Made by a program: the position numbers and the translations under genes. Positions 33,694-43,174 of a stretch of DNA of 58,137 nucleotides are shown here, in pieces (the stretch's first letter is position 1; each line of letters starts with the position of its first letter). This stretch comes from Neorhizobium galegae bv. officinalis. Its GTDB lineage: Bacteria > Pseudomonadota > Alphaproteobacteria > Rhizobiales > Rhizobiaceae. Location of the stretch: the NCBI GenBank assembly GCA_000985875.1, contig CCRI01000026.1, forward strand, positions 1 to 58,137, given 5' to 3'. The notes beneath the pieces are model-generated. The model was not told the DNA's origin. It ran no database searches and saw nothing but the letters and a program-made list of their open reading frames with translations.

Positions 33694-35201
33694 GTGGTGA
33701 GGCAACTCTTACCCTGACGCTTGCCGACGAAGCCGAAACGATCCGCCTCGGCGAAGATCTGGCATTGGCGCTGAAGAAGGGCGACTGGATCGCCCTTTCC
33801 GGCGATCTCGGTGCCGGAAAATCGACCTTTGCCCGGGCTTTTTTGCGCGCTCTTGCCGATGAAGACGAGCTCGAAGTGCCGAGCCCGACCTTTACCCTGG
33901 TGCAGAGCTACGAGTTGCGCATACCGGTGGCGCATTTCGATCTCTATCGGCTTGGGGATTCCTCCGAACTCGACGAACTGGGTTTCGACGAGGCGCTTTC
34001 CAACGGCATCTGCCTGGTGGAATGGCCCGAGGTCGCCGACGACCTACTGCCGCAGGCCCGCATCCAGCTCCGGCTCGAGCAGAGCGGCAGCGGCAGAACG
34101 GCGACGATCACTGCACCGGATGCACAGATGCACCGCATCCGCCGCGTGCTGGCGATCCGGGAATTTCTCGACAGCCATGGCTATCCCGGCGCCCGGCGGC
34201 GTTTTCTCACCGGAGACGCTTCGACACGCGCCTATGAGAGCGTGACAATCGCAAACGGCGAAACGCTGATCCTTATGGACTGGCCTCGTCCGGCGGAAGG
34301 CCCGCCGGTTCTCGACGGCAAACCCTATCCCAAGGTCGCGCATCTGGCGGAAGACCCCTACCCCTTCGTGGCAATTGACGAATATTTGCGCGAACTGGGG
34401 CTGGCGGCGCCTGAAGTGCTGCATGTGGATTACGACCAGGGCATCCTGCTGATCGAAAATCTCGGCGAAGAGGGTGCCATCGACGAAAGCGGGAACCCCA
34501 TCGAGGAGCGCTATCGCGAGAGCATTGTCTGCCTCGCCTTCCTGCACAGCCACGAGATGCGCCAGGACCTGCCGGTCGGCGACGGCCATATCCACCACAT
34601 TCCCGATTTCGATCCGACCGCGATGAAGATGGAGGCACGGCTGCTGATCGACTGGCACCTGCCCTGGAAGCGCGGAACGCCGGCGACCGACGAGGAGCGG
34701 CGGGAATACCTGGCGATCTGGGACAACCTGATCCGCGAGCTCGACGGCGTCGAAAAGAACCTGCTGCTGCGCGATTTCCATTCACCGAACATTATCTGGC
34801 GGCCGCATGAATCGGGCGTGCGCCGCGTCGGGCTGATCGATTTCCAGGATGCGATGATCGGCCCGACCGCCTATGACCTCGCCTCGATCGTCCAGGACGC
34901 GCGGGTGGACATCCCCAAGGCCCTCGCCGACCAGCTGATGCTGGATTATGTGACGCTTCGCCGCGCGCTCGGGGCCTTCGACGAGCCCACGTTCCTGAAG
35001 GCCTGGGCGATCATGGCGGCGCAGCGCAATTGCAAACTTGCCGGTCTCTGGGTGCGGCTCTTGCAGCGGGACGGCAAGCCGGGCTATCTGAAGCACATGC
35101 CGCGGACGCTCCGCCATCTCGCGACGGCGCTGAAGCATGATGTGCTCAGCCCCTTGCGCGATTGGTGCCGTCGGGCTGGAATAGAGCTGCCCGAATCATA
35201 A
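33690..35201 (+). CDS. tsaE: Fusion: TsaE tRNA-modification ATPase plus AmgK-like phosphotransferase
   Basis: Residues 1 to about 150 form TsaE, the ATPase needed for the threonylcarbamoyl-adenosine modification of tRNA: P-loop GDLGAGKST (38-46) and HFDLYRLGDSSELDELGFDEA. Residues from about 160 to 503 are an aminoglycoside-phosphotransferase-fold kinase. Its Brenner-like loop is RDFHSPN (Asp362, Asn367), followed by the metal-binding LIDFQDAMIGP. The kinase half resembles AmgK, which phosphorylates N-acetylmuramic acid at the anomeric position, and the next gene encodes its MurU-type partner. I see no stop, frameshift or start signal at the junction, so this is one 503-residue protein. It overlaps divL by 4 bp. 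Confidence 0.9.
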   Translation: MSGEATLTLTLADEAETIRLGEDLALALKKGDWIALSGDLGAGKSTFARAFLRALADEDELEVPSPTFTLVQSYELRIPVAHFDLYRLGDSSELDELGFDEALSNGICLVEWPEVADDLLPQARIQLRLEQSGSGRTATITAPDAQMHRIRRVLAIREFLDSHGYPGARRRFLTGDASTRAYESVTIANGETLILMDWPRPAEGPPVLDGKPYPKVAHLAEDPYPFVAIDEYLRELGLAAPEVLHVDYDQGILLIENLGEEGAIDESGNPIEERYRESIVCLAFLHSHEMRQDLPVGDGHIHHIPDFDPTAMKMEARLLIDWHLPWKRGTPATDEERREYLAIWDNLIRELDGVEKNLLLRDFHSPNIIWRPHESGVRRVGLIDFQDAMIGPTAYDLASIVQDARVDIPKALADQLMLDYVTLRRALGAFDEPTFLKAWAIMAAQRNCKLAGLWVRLLQRDGKPGYLKHMPRTLRHLATALKHDVLSPLRDWCRRAGIELPES

Positions 35202-35213
35202 ATACGGTTTTAG

Positions 35214-35960
35214 ATGACCATTCAACGAGCCCCCATCAAACAGGCGATGGTGCTTGCCGCAGGGCTCGGCACCCGTATGCGGCCGATCACCAACACGATG
35301 CCGAAGCCGCTGGTGCCGGTCGCCGGCAAGCCGATGATCGATTACGTGCTGGATTCGCTGAGAGAAGCCGGCGTCGAGCGCGCCGTCGTCAACGTGCACC
35401 ATTTCGCCGATCAGATGGAGGCGCATCTCAAGGCCTATCAGGGCCTCGAAATCCTCATTTCCGACGAGCGGGATGCCCTGATGAACAATGGCGGCGGTAT
35501 CGTGAAGGGGCTGAAGCTTTTCGACCGCAGCACGATCTTCGTCATGAATGCCGATCTCTTCTGGATCGGCGAGACACCGGGCAAGCCGACCAACCTGCAG
35601 CACCTGGCGAATTTCTTCGACCCCGAGCGCATGGACATCGCGATGCTCTGCGTCGACATCGACAACACGACCGGGCACAACGGCGTCAACGATTTCGGGA
35701 TGGATACGGATGGCAGGTTGAGGCGCTACCGCGACGATCCGGTCAACCCGGTCGTTTATGCCGGCGCCTTCGCGATGAGCCCGTCCTTTCTGGACGACGC
35801 TCCATCTGATGCCTTCAATATCAATATCTATTTCGACAAGGCGATCGCCCGCGGCCGGCTCTACGGCACGATGCTCGACGGCCACTGGATCACCGTCGGC
35901 ACGCCGGAAGCGCTGCCGGAAGCCGAAGCCGTGATCGCGCGCTATCCGGTGGAGGCATGA
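35214..35960 (+). CDS. murU: MurU-like sugar-1-phosphate nucleotidyltransferase
   Basis: The 248-residue protein has the nucleotidyltransferase signature VLAAGLGTRMRPITNTMPKPLVPVAGKPM (about residues 13-41), the metal-binding MNADLFW, and NFGMD/GAFAMSP-like strands. It lacks C-terminal hexapeptide repeats. Its size and position, 12 bp after the AmgK-like kinase, fit MurU, which makes UDP-MurNAc from MurNAc-1-phosphate in the peptidoglycan salvage route that bypasses MurA. A mannose-1-phosphate guanylyltransferase role is the main alternative. Its end overlaps addB by 4 bp. Confidence 0.85.
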   Translation: MTIQRAPIKQAMVLAAGLGTRMRPITNTMPKPLVPVAGKPMIDYVLDSLREAGVERAVVNVHHFADQMEAHLKAYQGLEILISDERDALMNNGGGIVKGLKLFDRSTIFVMNADLFWIGETPGKPTNLQHLANFFDPERMDIAMLCVDIDNTTGHNGVNDFGMDTDGRLRRYRDDPVNPVVYAGAFAMSPSFLDDAPSDAFNINIYFDKAIARGRLYGTMLDGHWITVGTPEALPEAEAVIARYPVEA

Positions 35961-38900
35961 CCACGCCATCCGGCAAGAAGCGGGTGTTTTCGATTGCCGC
36001 CGGAGCGCCGTTTCTCAAGACCGTGGCAGCGGCGCTCTGCGACGGCCGACTCAACGAGACCTTCCGCTACGATCCTGCCGATCCGCTTTCGCTTGCCGAC
36101 GTCACCATATACGTGCCGACACGCCGCTCGGCCCGCGTGCTGCGCTCGGAATTCGTCGATCTCCTCGGCGGCCGTTCGGCGATCCTGCCGGTCATCCGGC
36201 CGCTTGGTGAAACCGACGACGACAGCGGTTATTTCGATCTCGTGGCGCCAGAGGAAATGGACCTGGCGCTGCCGATCGGCGGCACCGCCCGGCTGCTGGA
36301 GCTCGGCCGGCTGATCCTTGCCTGGCGTAACCAGCTTCCGAAAATCGTGCTCGACGTGCATTCGGAATCACCGCTCGTCGCGCCCGCCAGCCCAGCCGAT
36401 GCCATCTGGCTCGCTCGGGCGCTTGCCGAGCTTATCGACGCGGTGGAGACCGAGGAACGCGACTGGGCCGATCTCAAAAAGCTCGATACCGGCGAACATG
36501 CGCTCTGGTGGCAGCTGACCGCCGAATTCCTGTCGATCGCCAGCGCCTTCTGGCCGCTGCGGCTTGAAGAACTGCGCCGTTCTTCGCCGGCAAAACATCA
36601 GGCGGCGATCCTGCGCGGCGAGGCCCGGCGGATTTCCTTGAGGGAGCACAAAGGCCCGGTGATCGTCGCAGGTTCGACTGGCTCGGTACCGGCCGCCGCC
36701 GACCTGATCGCCGCGATCTCCAACCTGCCGAACGGTACCGTCGTGCTGCCCGGGCTCGACCTCTCGATGCCGGCGGATCAATGGACGATGATCGGCGAAG
36801 AGGCTTTCGACGGCAAACCAGAACCCGCCAGCCGCAGCCATTCCCAATTCGGCCTGTCGCGGCTGCTCAAAAAGCTCGGCGTGACGCGGGAAGACGTGGG
36901 GGTGCTCGGCGAGGTACCCGACGATCTCGCCTTCCGCGCCGAAGCACTCTCCCAGGCGCTGGTGCCCGCCAAGGCGACCGACCGCTGGAGCACGTGGCGG
37001 GACGGCGCCGATGCCGGCCTCCTCGCCCAGGCATTTGCGGATGTCTCGCTGATCGAGGCCTCGAACGAGCGTGAAGAGGCCGTGGCGATCGCCATCGCGC
37101 TGCGCCTTGCGCTCGAACAGCCGGCCAGGAACGGCGGCGAAAGCCAGGCGGCGCTGATCACGCCCGATCGCGCCCTTGCCCGACGGGTGACCGCCGAGCT
37201 TTCCCGCTTCGGCCTGCTTGCCGACGATTCCGCCGGCTCGCCGCTGTCGGGCACGCCGCAGGGCACACTGACCCAGCTGCTGCTCGAAGCGACGCTGCGA
37301 CCCGGTGATCCCGTGGCGATTGTCGCCCTCATCAAGCATCCGCTGATGCGGCTCGGCCTGCCGGCAGCAGACCTGAGATCCGCCGTCGAAGCACTCGAAA
37401 TCCTGGCCCTGCGCGGCGGCATCGGCGACATGGACATTTCCACGCTGGAACCGCTGCTCGAAACCCAGCTTGCCACCCAGCTCGAAGACAGGCACGCACC
37501 GCACTGGCGGCTGTCGCTGCCATCACATGCTGCCGACAAGGCCCGCGACCTCGCCCGGCGGCTGGCGAAAGCCGTCGAGCCACTCGCTTCCGCCCAAGTC
37601 CGCCGCCGACCGGACGGGCGCGGCCTGACCGCGAAGCTTCCGCTGTCCGATTGGGCCGAACGCACCGGTCGCGCCATCGAAGCCCTCTGCGTGGACGAAC
37701 GGGGAGACCTCGCTGCGCTCTGGTCCGGAGAGGCCGGCGAACGGCTGGCGGGGCTGCTCTCCGAAGTCATCGACACCGATGGGCAGATGGAGGCGGACGG
37801 TCCGCAATGGATCGACATCGTCATGGCGCTGACGACAGGCGAGGCGGTCAAACCCCGTTCGCTCAGCCATCCGCGCATCTTCATCTTCGGCACGCTGGAA
37901 GCCCGGCTGCAGAGCGTCGATACGATGATCCTCGGCGGGCTCAACGAAGGCTCCTGGCCGGGGCAGACGGTCAACAACCCGTTCCTGTCCCGCACCATGA
38001 AGACCGATATGGGGCTGGAGCCGCCGGAGCGCCGGATCGGCCAGCTTGCCCACGACTTCGAAATGGCCTGCGGCACACGGCATCTCATCCTGTCTCGCTC
38101 GACGCGCCAGGGCTCGACGCCGACCGTCGCCTCGCGCTGGCTGCAGAGGCTGCTGGCCTTGGGCGGAAAGCAGTTCGCCGACGAGCTCAAGGTACGCGGC
38201 AACCAGTATCGGGAATGGGCATCGATGATCGATGCCGGCGAAAACCAGCAGGTTGCCAAGCGTCCGGCCCCGAAACCGCCGGCGGATCTACAGCCGGTGA
38301 AATATTCCTTCAGCGAAGTGGGTCGCCTGCGCCGCGACCCCTATTCCATCTATGCCCGCCGCATCCTGAAGCTCGATCCACTCGATCCGTTCAACCGCGA
38401 TCCCGGCGCCTCCGAGCGCGGCACGCTCTATCACGCGATCATCGATCGCTACACGCGCGAAGGCCACAAGCCCGGCACGCCTGCGGCCAAAGAGGCGATG
38501 CGCCGGATCACCGAGGAACTGTTTGACGCGGAGCAGTTGCCGCCGCATATCGACCGCGTCTGGCGGCCGCGTTTTGTCGAAGTGGCCCGCGCCTTCCTGG
38601 ATTGGGAGGTCGAGCGCGCGCCGGATATCCGCAAAACGATGACGGAGGTCGGGGCGGGTTGGGAGCTCCAACCTGCCGGCATCCGCGTCACCGGCATTGC
38701 CGACCGGATCGACATCAAGGGCTCCGGCCTTGCCGATCTCGTCGATTACAAGACCGGTCTCAGCCCTTCGGTTTCCCAGGCGCGGGCGCTGCTCGATCCG
38801 CAACTTGGTCTTGAGGCAGCGGCGCTTCGGGCCGGAGCTTTCAGGGATGCGGGTCCGCTGACACCGGACAATCTGCTCTATGTCCGGCTGCGCCCCGGCG

Positions 38901-39160
38901 ACCGGTTCCGGGAAGACAAGGTCAACAACGAGGGTTCGAGCGCGACGGCCAAGCGGCAGCCTAAATCAGCGATCGATCTGGCCGACGAATCGCTCGAACA
39001 GCTGACCCGGTTCGTGATCACGCTGCGCAATGGCGAAGCCGGCTTCGCATCCCGCCTCGTGCCGATGGCGCAGAATGATTTCGGCGGCGAATACGACCAC
39101 CTCGCCCGCGTGGCCGAATGGTCGACGGCCGACGACGAGGAGGCGGAAGCCGATGAATGA
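35957..39160 (+). CDS. addB: Double-strand break repair protein AddB
   Basis: The 1067-residue subunit of the AddAB helicase-nuclease works with AddA to process DNA ends and load RecA. The N-terminal region has a degenerate Walker A (IAAGAPFLKT). The C-terminal nuclease domain shows GTLYHAIIDRYTREG and GIADRIDIKGSGLADLVDYKTG. The cysteines that bind an iron-sulfur cluster in Bacillus AddB are absent, as expected for the alphaproteobacterial type. It overlaps murU by 4 bp and addA by 8 bp, so it is translated as part of a tight operon. Confidence 0.95.
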   Translation: MTTPSGKKRVFSIAAGAPFLKTVAAALCDGRLNETFRYDPADPLSLADVTIYVPTRRSARVLRSEFVDLLGGRSAILPVIRPLGETDDDSGYFDLVAPEEMDLALPIGGTARLLELGRLILAWRNQLPKIVLDVHSESPLVAPASPADAIWLARALAELIDAVETEERDWADLKKLDTGEHALWWQLTAEFLSIASAFWPLRLEELRRSSPAKHQAAILRGEARRISLREHKGPVIVAGSTGSVPAAADLIAAISNLPNGTVVLPGLDLSMPADQWTMIGEEAFDGKPEPASRSHSQFGLSRLLKKLGVTREDVGVLGEVPDDLAFRAEALSQALVPAKATDRWSTWRDGADAGLLAQAFADVSLIEASNEREEAVAIAIALRLALEQPARNGGESQAALITPDRALARRVTAELSRFGLLADDSAGSPLSGTPQGTLTQLLLEATLRPGDPVAIVALIKHPLMRLGLPAADLRSAVEALEILALRGGIGDMDISTLEPLLETQLATQLEDRHAPHWRLSLPSHAADKARDLARRLAKAVEPLASAQVRRRPDGRGLTAKLPLSDWAERTGRAIEALCVDERGDLAALWSGEAGERLAGLLSEVIDTDGQMEADGPQWIDIVMALTTGEAVKPRSLSHPRIFIFGTLEARLQSVDTMILGGLNEGSWPGQTVNNPFLSRTMKTDMGLEPPERRIGQLAHDFEMACGTRHLILSRSTRQGSTPTVASRWLQRLLALGGKQFADELKVRGNQYREWASMIDAGENQQVAKRPAPKPPADLQPVKYSFSEVGRLRRDPYSIYARRILKLDPLDPFNRDPGASERGTLYHAIIDRYTREGHKPGTPAAKEAMRRITEELFDAEQLPPHIDRVWRPRFVEVARAFLDWEVERAPDIRKTMTEVGAGWELQPAGIRVTGIADRIDIKGSGLADLVDYKTGLSPSVSQARALLDPQLGLEAAALRAGAFRDAGPLTPDNLLYVRLRPGDRFREDKVNNEGSSATAKRQPKSAIDLADESLEQLTRFVITLRNGEAGFASRLVPMAQNDFGGEYDHLARVAEWSTADDEEAEADE

Positions 39161-42100
39161 TCTGGCTCCCGAGGGCGACGATCCGATCAAATGGATCGAC
39201 TGGACGACGGTGCAGCAGTCGCTCGCCTCCGATCCGGTCAGTTCCGCCTGGGTTTCCGCCAATGCCGGCTCCGGCAAGACGCATGTGCTGACCCAGCGGG
39301 TCATCCGGCTGCTGCTCGCCGGCTGCCGGCCCTCGTCGATCCTCTGCCTCACCTACACGAAGGCTGCGGCATCGGAGATGTCGAACCGCGTCTTCCAGCG
39401 GCTTTCGGAATGGACCGTGCTTTCCGATGACGAACTGCGCAAGAGGATCGCAAGCATCGAAGGTGCTGAGCCGGATTCCCTCAAGCTCGCCGAAGCGCGA
39501 AGACTGTTCGCCAAGGCGCTGGAAACGCCGGGCGGCCTGAAGATCCAGACGATCCATGCCTTCTGCGAAGCGCTGCTGCACCAGTTTCCGCTCGAAGCCA
39601 ATGTCGCCGGGCATTTTTCCGTGCTCGACGACCGCGCTGCCTCCGCCCTGCTTGCCGACGCACGCCGTTCGCTGCTGACGGCGACCTCTGCGGAAGAGGA
39701 CCCGGTGCTTGCTGAAGCCTTTTCGCACGTGCTGGATCTCGGGGACGAATTCGGGCTCGAAACGCTGCTCGGCGACATCATCGCCAAGCGCACCGCCATC
39801 CGCCGTTTCATTGCCCATGCGGAACGCCATGGCGGCATCGGCGTCGAGCTGAAACGCGCCCTCGCGGTCGGCCCGGCCGATACGGAAGACAGCATTGCCG
39901 CCGGCTACTGGCCCCTGCCCGGTCTTTCCGGCCTGACGCTCGATCTTTACCTTGCGCTTGCGGACCAGAAGGGCGGCCAGAAGGTCACGGAAGTCGCCTA
40001 CGGTCTTCGGCTTGTCGCCAAGGAACCGGATGTCCTGAAGCGCGCTCAGCATCTCGACCAGATCTTTCTCACCCGCGAGGGCAAGCCGAAGGCCGACAGC
40101 TCGCTGATCGCCAAGGCGATGACGACGACCGCGCCGGAACTGGCCGACGCGATCGCCGCCGCCCGCACCCATGTCGTCGCTTGTCGCGACCGGCTGCGCT
40201 TGGTCAGGATGTTCCTCGCCACCAAGGCGGCGCTGACGCTGGCGCAGCGGCTCAACGACGACTACGAGGACCTGAAGAAACAGCGCAGCCTGCTCGATTT
40301 CGAGGACCTGATCGCCCGCACCGCCGATCTTCTGACCCGCGACGGCGTCGGCGCCTGGGTGCATTACAAGCTCGACCAGGGCATCGACCACATCCTCGTC
40401 GACGAGGCGCAGGACACCAGCCCGATCCAGTGGACGGTGATCAAGTCGCTGGCCGAGGATTTCTATTCCGGTGCCAGCGCTCGCGAAACCCGCCGCACCA
40501 TCTTTGCGGTCGGTGACGAAAAGCAGTCGATCTATTCCTTCCAGGGGGCCCGGCCGGAGCGGTTTGCGGAAGAGCGCAGCGAGACGGAAAAACGGGTGCG
40601 GGCCAGCGACCAGGCCTTCCATTCGGTGCGGCTGCCGCTTTCCTTCCGCTCCACGGCCGATGTGCTGGCCGCCGTCGACCAGGTGTTTTCGCTGGAGGAG
40701 AATTTCAAGGGCCTCAGCGCGTTGGGTGAGCCGGTGCAGCACCGCTCCAACCGGATCGGCCATCCGGGTGCCGTCGATCTCTGGGACGTGGTGGTGCCGG
40801 AAGTCTCCGAACAGGAGGAGGACTGGACCGCGCCGTTCGATTCGACACCCGACAAGGCGCCGTCTGCCATTCTCGCAAGCCGGATCGCCAACCGGATCGA
40901 GGAGATGATCGGCAAGGAAACGATCATCGAAAAGGGCGTCGAGCGGCCGATCGAGGCCGGCGATATCCTCGTTCTGGTCCGGAAACGCGATGCCTTCGTC
41001 AACGCGCTGACCCGGGCGCTGAAACGCCGCGACAACATTCCCGTCGCCGGTGCCGACCGGCTGCGGCTGACCAGCCATATCGCCGTGCAGGATCTTCTGG
41101 CGCTCGGCCGTTTCCTGCTGCTGCCGCAGGACGACCTTTCGCTGGCGGCGCTGCTCAAGAGCCCACTCTTCAATCTCTCCGAGGAGGATGTCTTCGAAGT
41201 CGCGGCACTGCGGGCCGAGAACACCAGTGCCTGGGCGCAGCTCAACCGTCTGAGCGAGGAACAGCCGCTCCGGTTCCGCGATGCAGCCGACAGGCTCCAG
41301 CACCTGCTTGCCCTTTCGCGGCAGCTCAGCTCGCATGATCTGTTTGCCCGGATTCTCGGGGCGCAGGGCGGACGGCGGAAATTCCTTGGCCGGCTCGGCA
41401 CCGAGGCGGGCGATATTCTCGACGAGTTCCTGACCTTCGCGCTCGACCACGAGACCAGCGGACTGCCGGGCCTGCAGGCCTTCATCTCGACGCTGGAGAT
41501 CGAATCGCCCGAGGTGAAGCGCGAGCAGGATGGCGGCCGCAACGAGGTGCGGATCATGACCGTGCACGCTTCCAAGGGGCTGGAGGCGCCGGTGGTGTTC
41601 CTCGTCGATAGCGGCTCGAAGGCGTTCATCTCCTCGCATGTGCCGAAATTCCGGTTGCTGCGGATCGGCGGCGAGGATGTGCCGGCCTGGGTGCCGGGCA
41701 AGATGCTGACCAATGCGATCACATCAGCCGATGACGATCGGATCAGGACCTCGACCGAGGAAGAGTATCGCCGGCTCCTCTATGTCGGCATGACGCGGGC
41801 CGCCGACCGGCTGATCGTCTGCGGTTATCGCGGCAAGATCGACAATCCGGACACCTGGCAGTCGATGATTTCCAAGGCGCTTGCCGCCGACGAACATCAT
41901 TGCAGCCCTGCGGAATTCCATGGGTCCGAGGGCCAATGGGGCGGCTTCAAGTGGCGGCTTCCGGCGGCCCCCGGCCAGGCGCCGAAGGCGGCGCGCAAGG
42001 AGGCCGCAGCAGCCGACAAACGGCCGCTTCCCACGGCCCTTTCCCGCCCCCTGCCGGCCCAGAAAATCCTGCCGCGGCCGCTCAGCCCTTCCGGTGCAGG

Positions 42101-42701
42101 AACGATGATCGACGACGATGCGGACGATCTGATCGTCACCTCGCCGCTATTTACCACTGACCAGAAAGACAATGCGGGGCTGGCGCTGCAGAAGGGCAAG
42201 CTGGTCCACCGCATGCTGCAGATGCTGACGGATTTTGCCGAGCCTGACCGCGCCTCTGCCGCCCGGCGGTATGCGGATCGCGCCGCCCGTTTCTGGCCCG
42301 CCGCGGAGCGCGAAAAGCTCGTTGGCAGCGTCATGTCGGTGCTGTCGCATGCCGAACTCGGGTCGGTCTTTTCCGAGCGCAGCCAGTCGGAAGTCTCGAT
42401 CATGGGCACGCTGGCGCTCGAGGGCCGCGACTATGCGATTTCGGGCCGCATCGACCGGCTGGTGGTGACCGAAGACCGGGTGATCATTCTCGACTACAAG
42501 ACCAATCGCGTGCCGCCGAAGACGGCGGAGGACGTGCCGCTCTCGCATCGCGCCCAGCTCGCCATCTATCGCGAGATCCTGAAACCGCTTTATCCGGCAA
42601 AGGATTTTGAATGCGTGCTGGTCTATACCGAGTCGGCGCAGGTCATGTCGCTGCCACCGGGCCTGCTGTCACGCTCGCTTGCGGAACTCAAAACAAAGTG
42701 A
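39153..42701 (+). CDS. addA: Double-strand break repair helicase AddA
   Basis: The 1182-residue UvrD-like helicase-nuclease has motif I SANAGSGKTHVLTQRVIRLLL (about residues 33-53). It also has motif II VDEAQDTSPIQW, motif III VGDEKQSIYSFQGARPE, motifs V/VI TVHASKGLEAPVVFLVD and YVGMTRAADRLIVCG, and the C-terminal RecB-type nuclease GRIDRLVVTEDRVIILDYKTNR. The chosen ATG lies 8 bp inside the end of addB; upstream in-frame codons from 39030 would run inside addB and are rejected. Confidence 0.96.
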   Translation: MNDLAPEGDDPIKWIDWTTVQQSLASDPVSSAWVSANAGSGKTHVLTQRVIRLLLAGCRPSSILCLTYTKAAASEMSNRVFQRLSEWTVLSDDELRKRIASIEGAEPDSLKLAEARRLFAKALETPGGLKIQTIHAFCEALLHQFPLEANVAGHFSVLDDRAASALLADARRSLLTATSAEEDPVLAEAFSHVLDLGDEFGLETLLGDIIAKRTAIRRFIAHAERHGGIGVELKRALAVGPADTEDSIAAGYWPLPGLSGLTLDLYLALADQKGGQKVTEVAYGLRLVAKEPDVLKRAQHLDQIFLTREGKPKADSSLIAKAMTTTAPELADAIAAARTHVVACRDRLRLVRMFLATKAALTLAQRLNDDYEDLKKQRSLLDFEDLIARTADLLTRDGVGAWVHYKLDQGIDHILVDEAQDTSPIQWTVIKSLAEDFYSGASARETRRTIFAVGDEKQSIYSFQGARPERFAEERSETEKRVRASDQAFHSVRLPLSFRSTADVLAAVDQVFSLEENFKGLSALGEPVQHRSNRIGHPGAVDLWDVVVPEVSEQEEDWTAPFDSTPDKAPSAILASRIANRIEEMIGKETIIEKGVERPIEAGDILVLVRKRDAFVNALTRALKRRDNIPVAGADRLRLTSHIAVQDLLALGRFLLLPQDDLSLAALLKSPLFNLSEEDVFEVAALRAENTSAWAQLNRLSEEQPLRFRDAADRLQHLLALSRQLSSHDLFARILGAQGGRRKFLGRLGTEAGDILDEFLTFALDHETSGLPGLQAFISTLEIESPEVKREQDGGRNEVRIMTVHASKGLEAPVVFLVDSGSKAFISSHVPKFRLLRIGGEDVPAWVPGKMLTNAITSADDDRIRTSTEEEYRRLLYVGMTRAADRLIVCGYRGKIDNPDTWQSMISKALAADEHHCSPAEFHGSEGQWGGFKWRLPAAPGQAPKAARKEAAAADKRPLPTALSRPLPAQKILPRPLSPSGAGTMIDDDADDLIVTSPLFTTDQKDNAGLALQKGKLVHRMLQMLTDFAEPDRASAARRYADRAARFWPAAEREKLVGSVMSVLSHAELGSVFSERSQSEVSIMGTLALEGRDYAISGRIDRLVVTEDRVIILDYKTNRVPPKTAEDVPLSHRAQLAIYREILKPLYPAKDFECVLVYTESAQVMSLPPGLLSRSLAELKTK

Positions 42702-42773
42702 GATAGCGGCCATTGAAAACTTTGAGCGGGAAGCTCACATTTATGCCAACAGAGAATCGTGAAGGAGTGCCCT

Positions 42774-43094
42774 ATGGCTACCGTAAAAGTCGATAACAGC
42801 AACTTCCAGACCGAAGTCCTCGATTCCGCTCAGCCGGTCGTCGTGGATTTCTGGGCTGAATGGTGCGGCCCGTGCAAAATGATCGGTCCGAGCCTCGAAG
42901 AAATTTCGAACGAGCTCGCCGGCAAGGTGAAGGTCGTCAAGCTGAACATCGACGAAAATCCTGAACTGGCTGCCCAGTTCGGCGTGCGCTCGATCCCGAC
43001 GCTTGCCATGTTCAAGGGTGGCGAAGTCGCCGACATCAAGGTTGGCGCTGCTCCGAAGACTGCCCTTTCGGCCTGGATTTCCAGCGCCGCCTAA
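42774..43094 (+). CDS. trxA: Thioredoxin
   Basis: The 106-residue thioredoxin has the active site WCGPC (Cys31, Cys34) and the cis-Pro loop SIPTLAMF. The ATG is preceded by GAAGGAG at 7 nt, so the in-frame ATG at 42759 is not needed. It reduces disulfides in the cytoplasm. It follows addA by 72 bp, probably with its own promoter, and ends at a strong bidirectional terminator shared with folC. Confidence 0.97.
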   Translation: MATVKVDNSNFQTEVLDSAQPVVVDFWAEWCGPCKMIGPSLEEISNELAGKVKVVKLNIDENPELAAQFGVRSIPTLAMFKGGEVADIKVGAAPKTALSAWISSAA

Positions 43095-43115
43095 CTTCCA
43101 GTCGCATGCCCGCAT

Positions 43116-43150
43116 AAAAAGCCCGGCTGTTCCCTGCAGCCGGGCTTTTT
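43116..43150. terminator. Bidirectional terminator between trxA and folC
   Basis: AAAAAGCCCGGCTG and CAGCCGGGCTTTTT form a 14-bp perfect stem with a 7-nt loop between two convergent genes. Confidence 0.9.
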
Positions 43151-43174
43151 CTGTGTCTATCGCAGCCTTTGCGG

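Noticed and set aside
39018..41639. 873-codon open frame antisense to addA
   Set aside because: It mirrors the codon pattern of a clearly conserved gene in GC-rich DNA, is rich in Arg/His/Gly/Asp, and matches no family I recognise.
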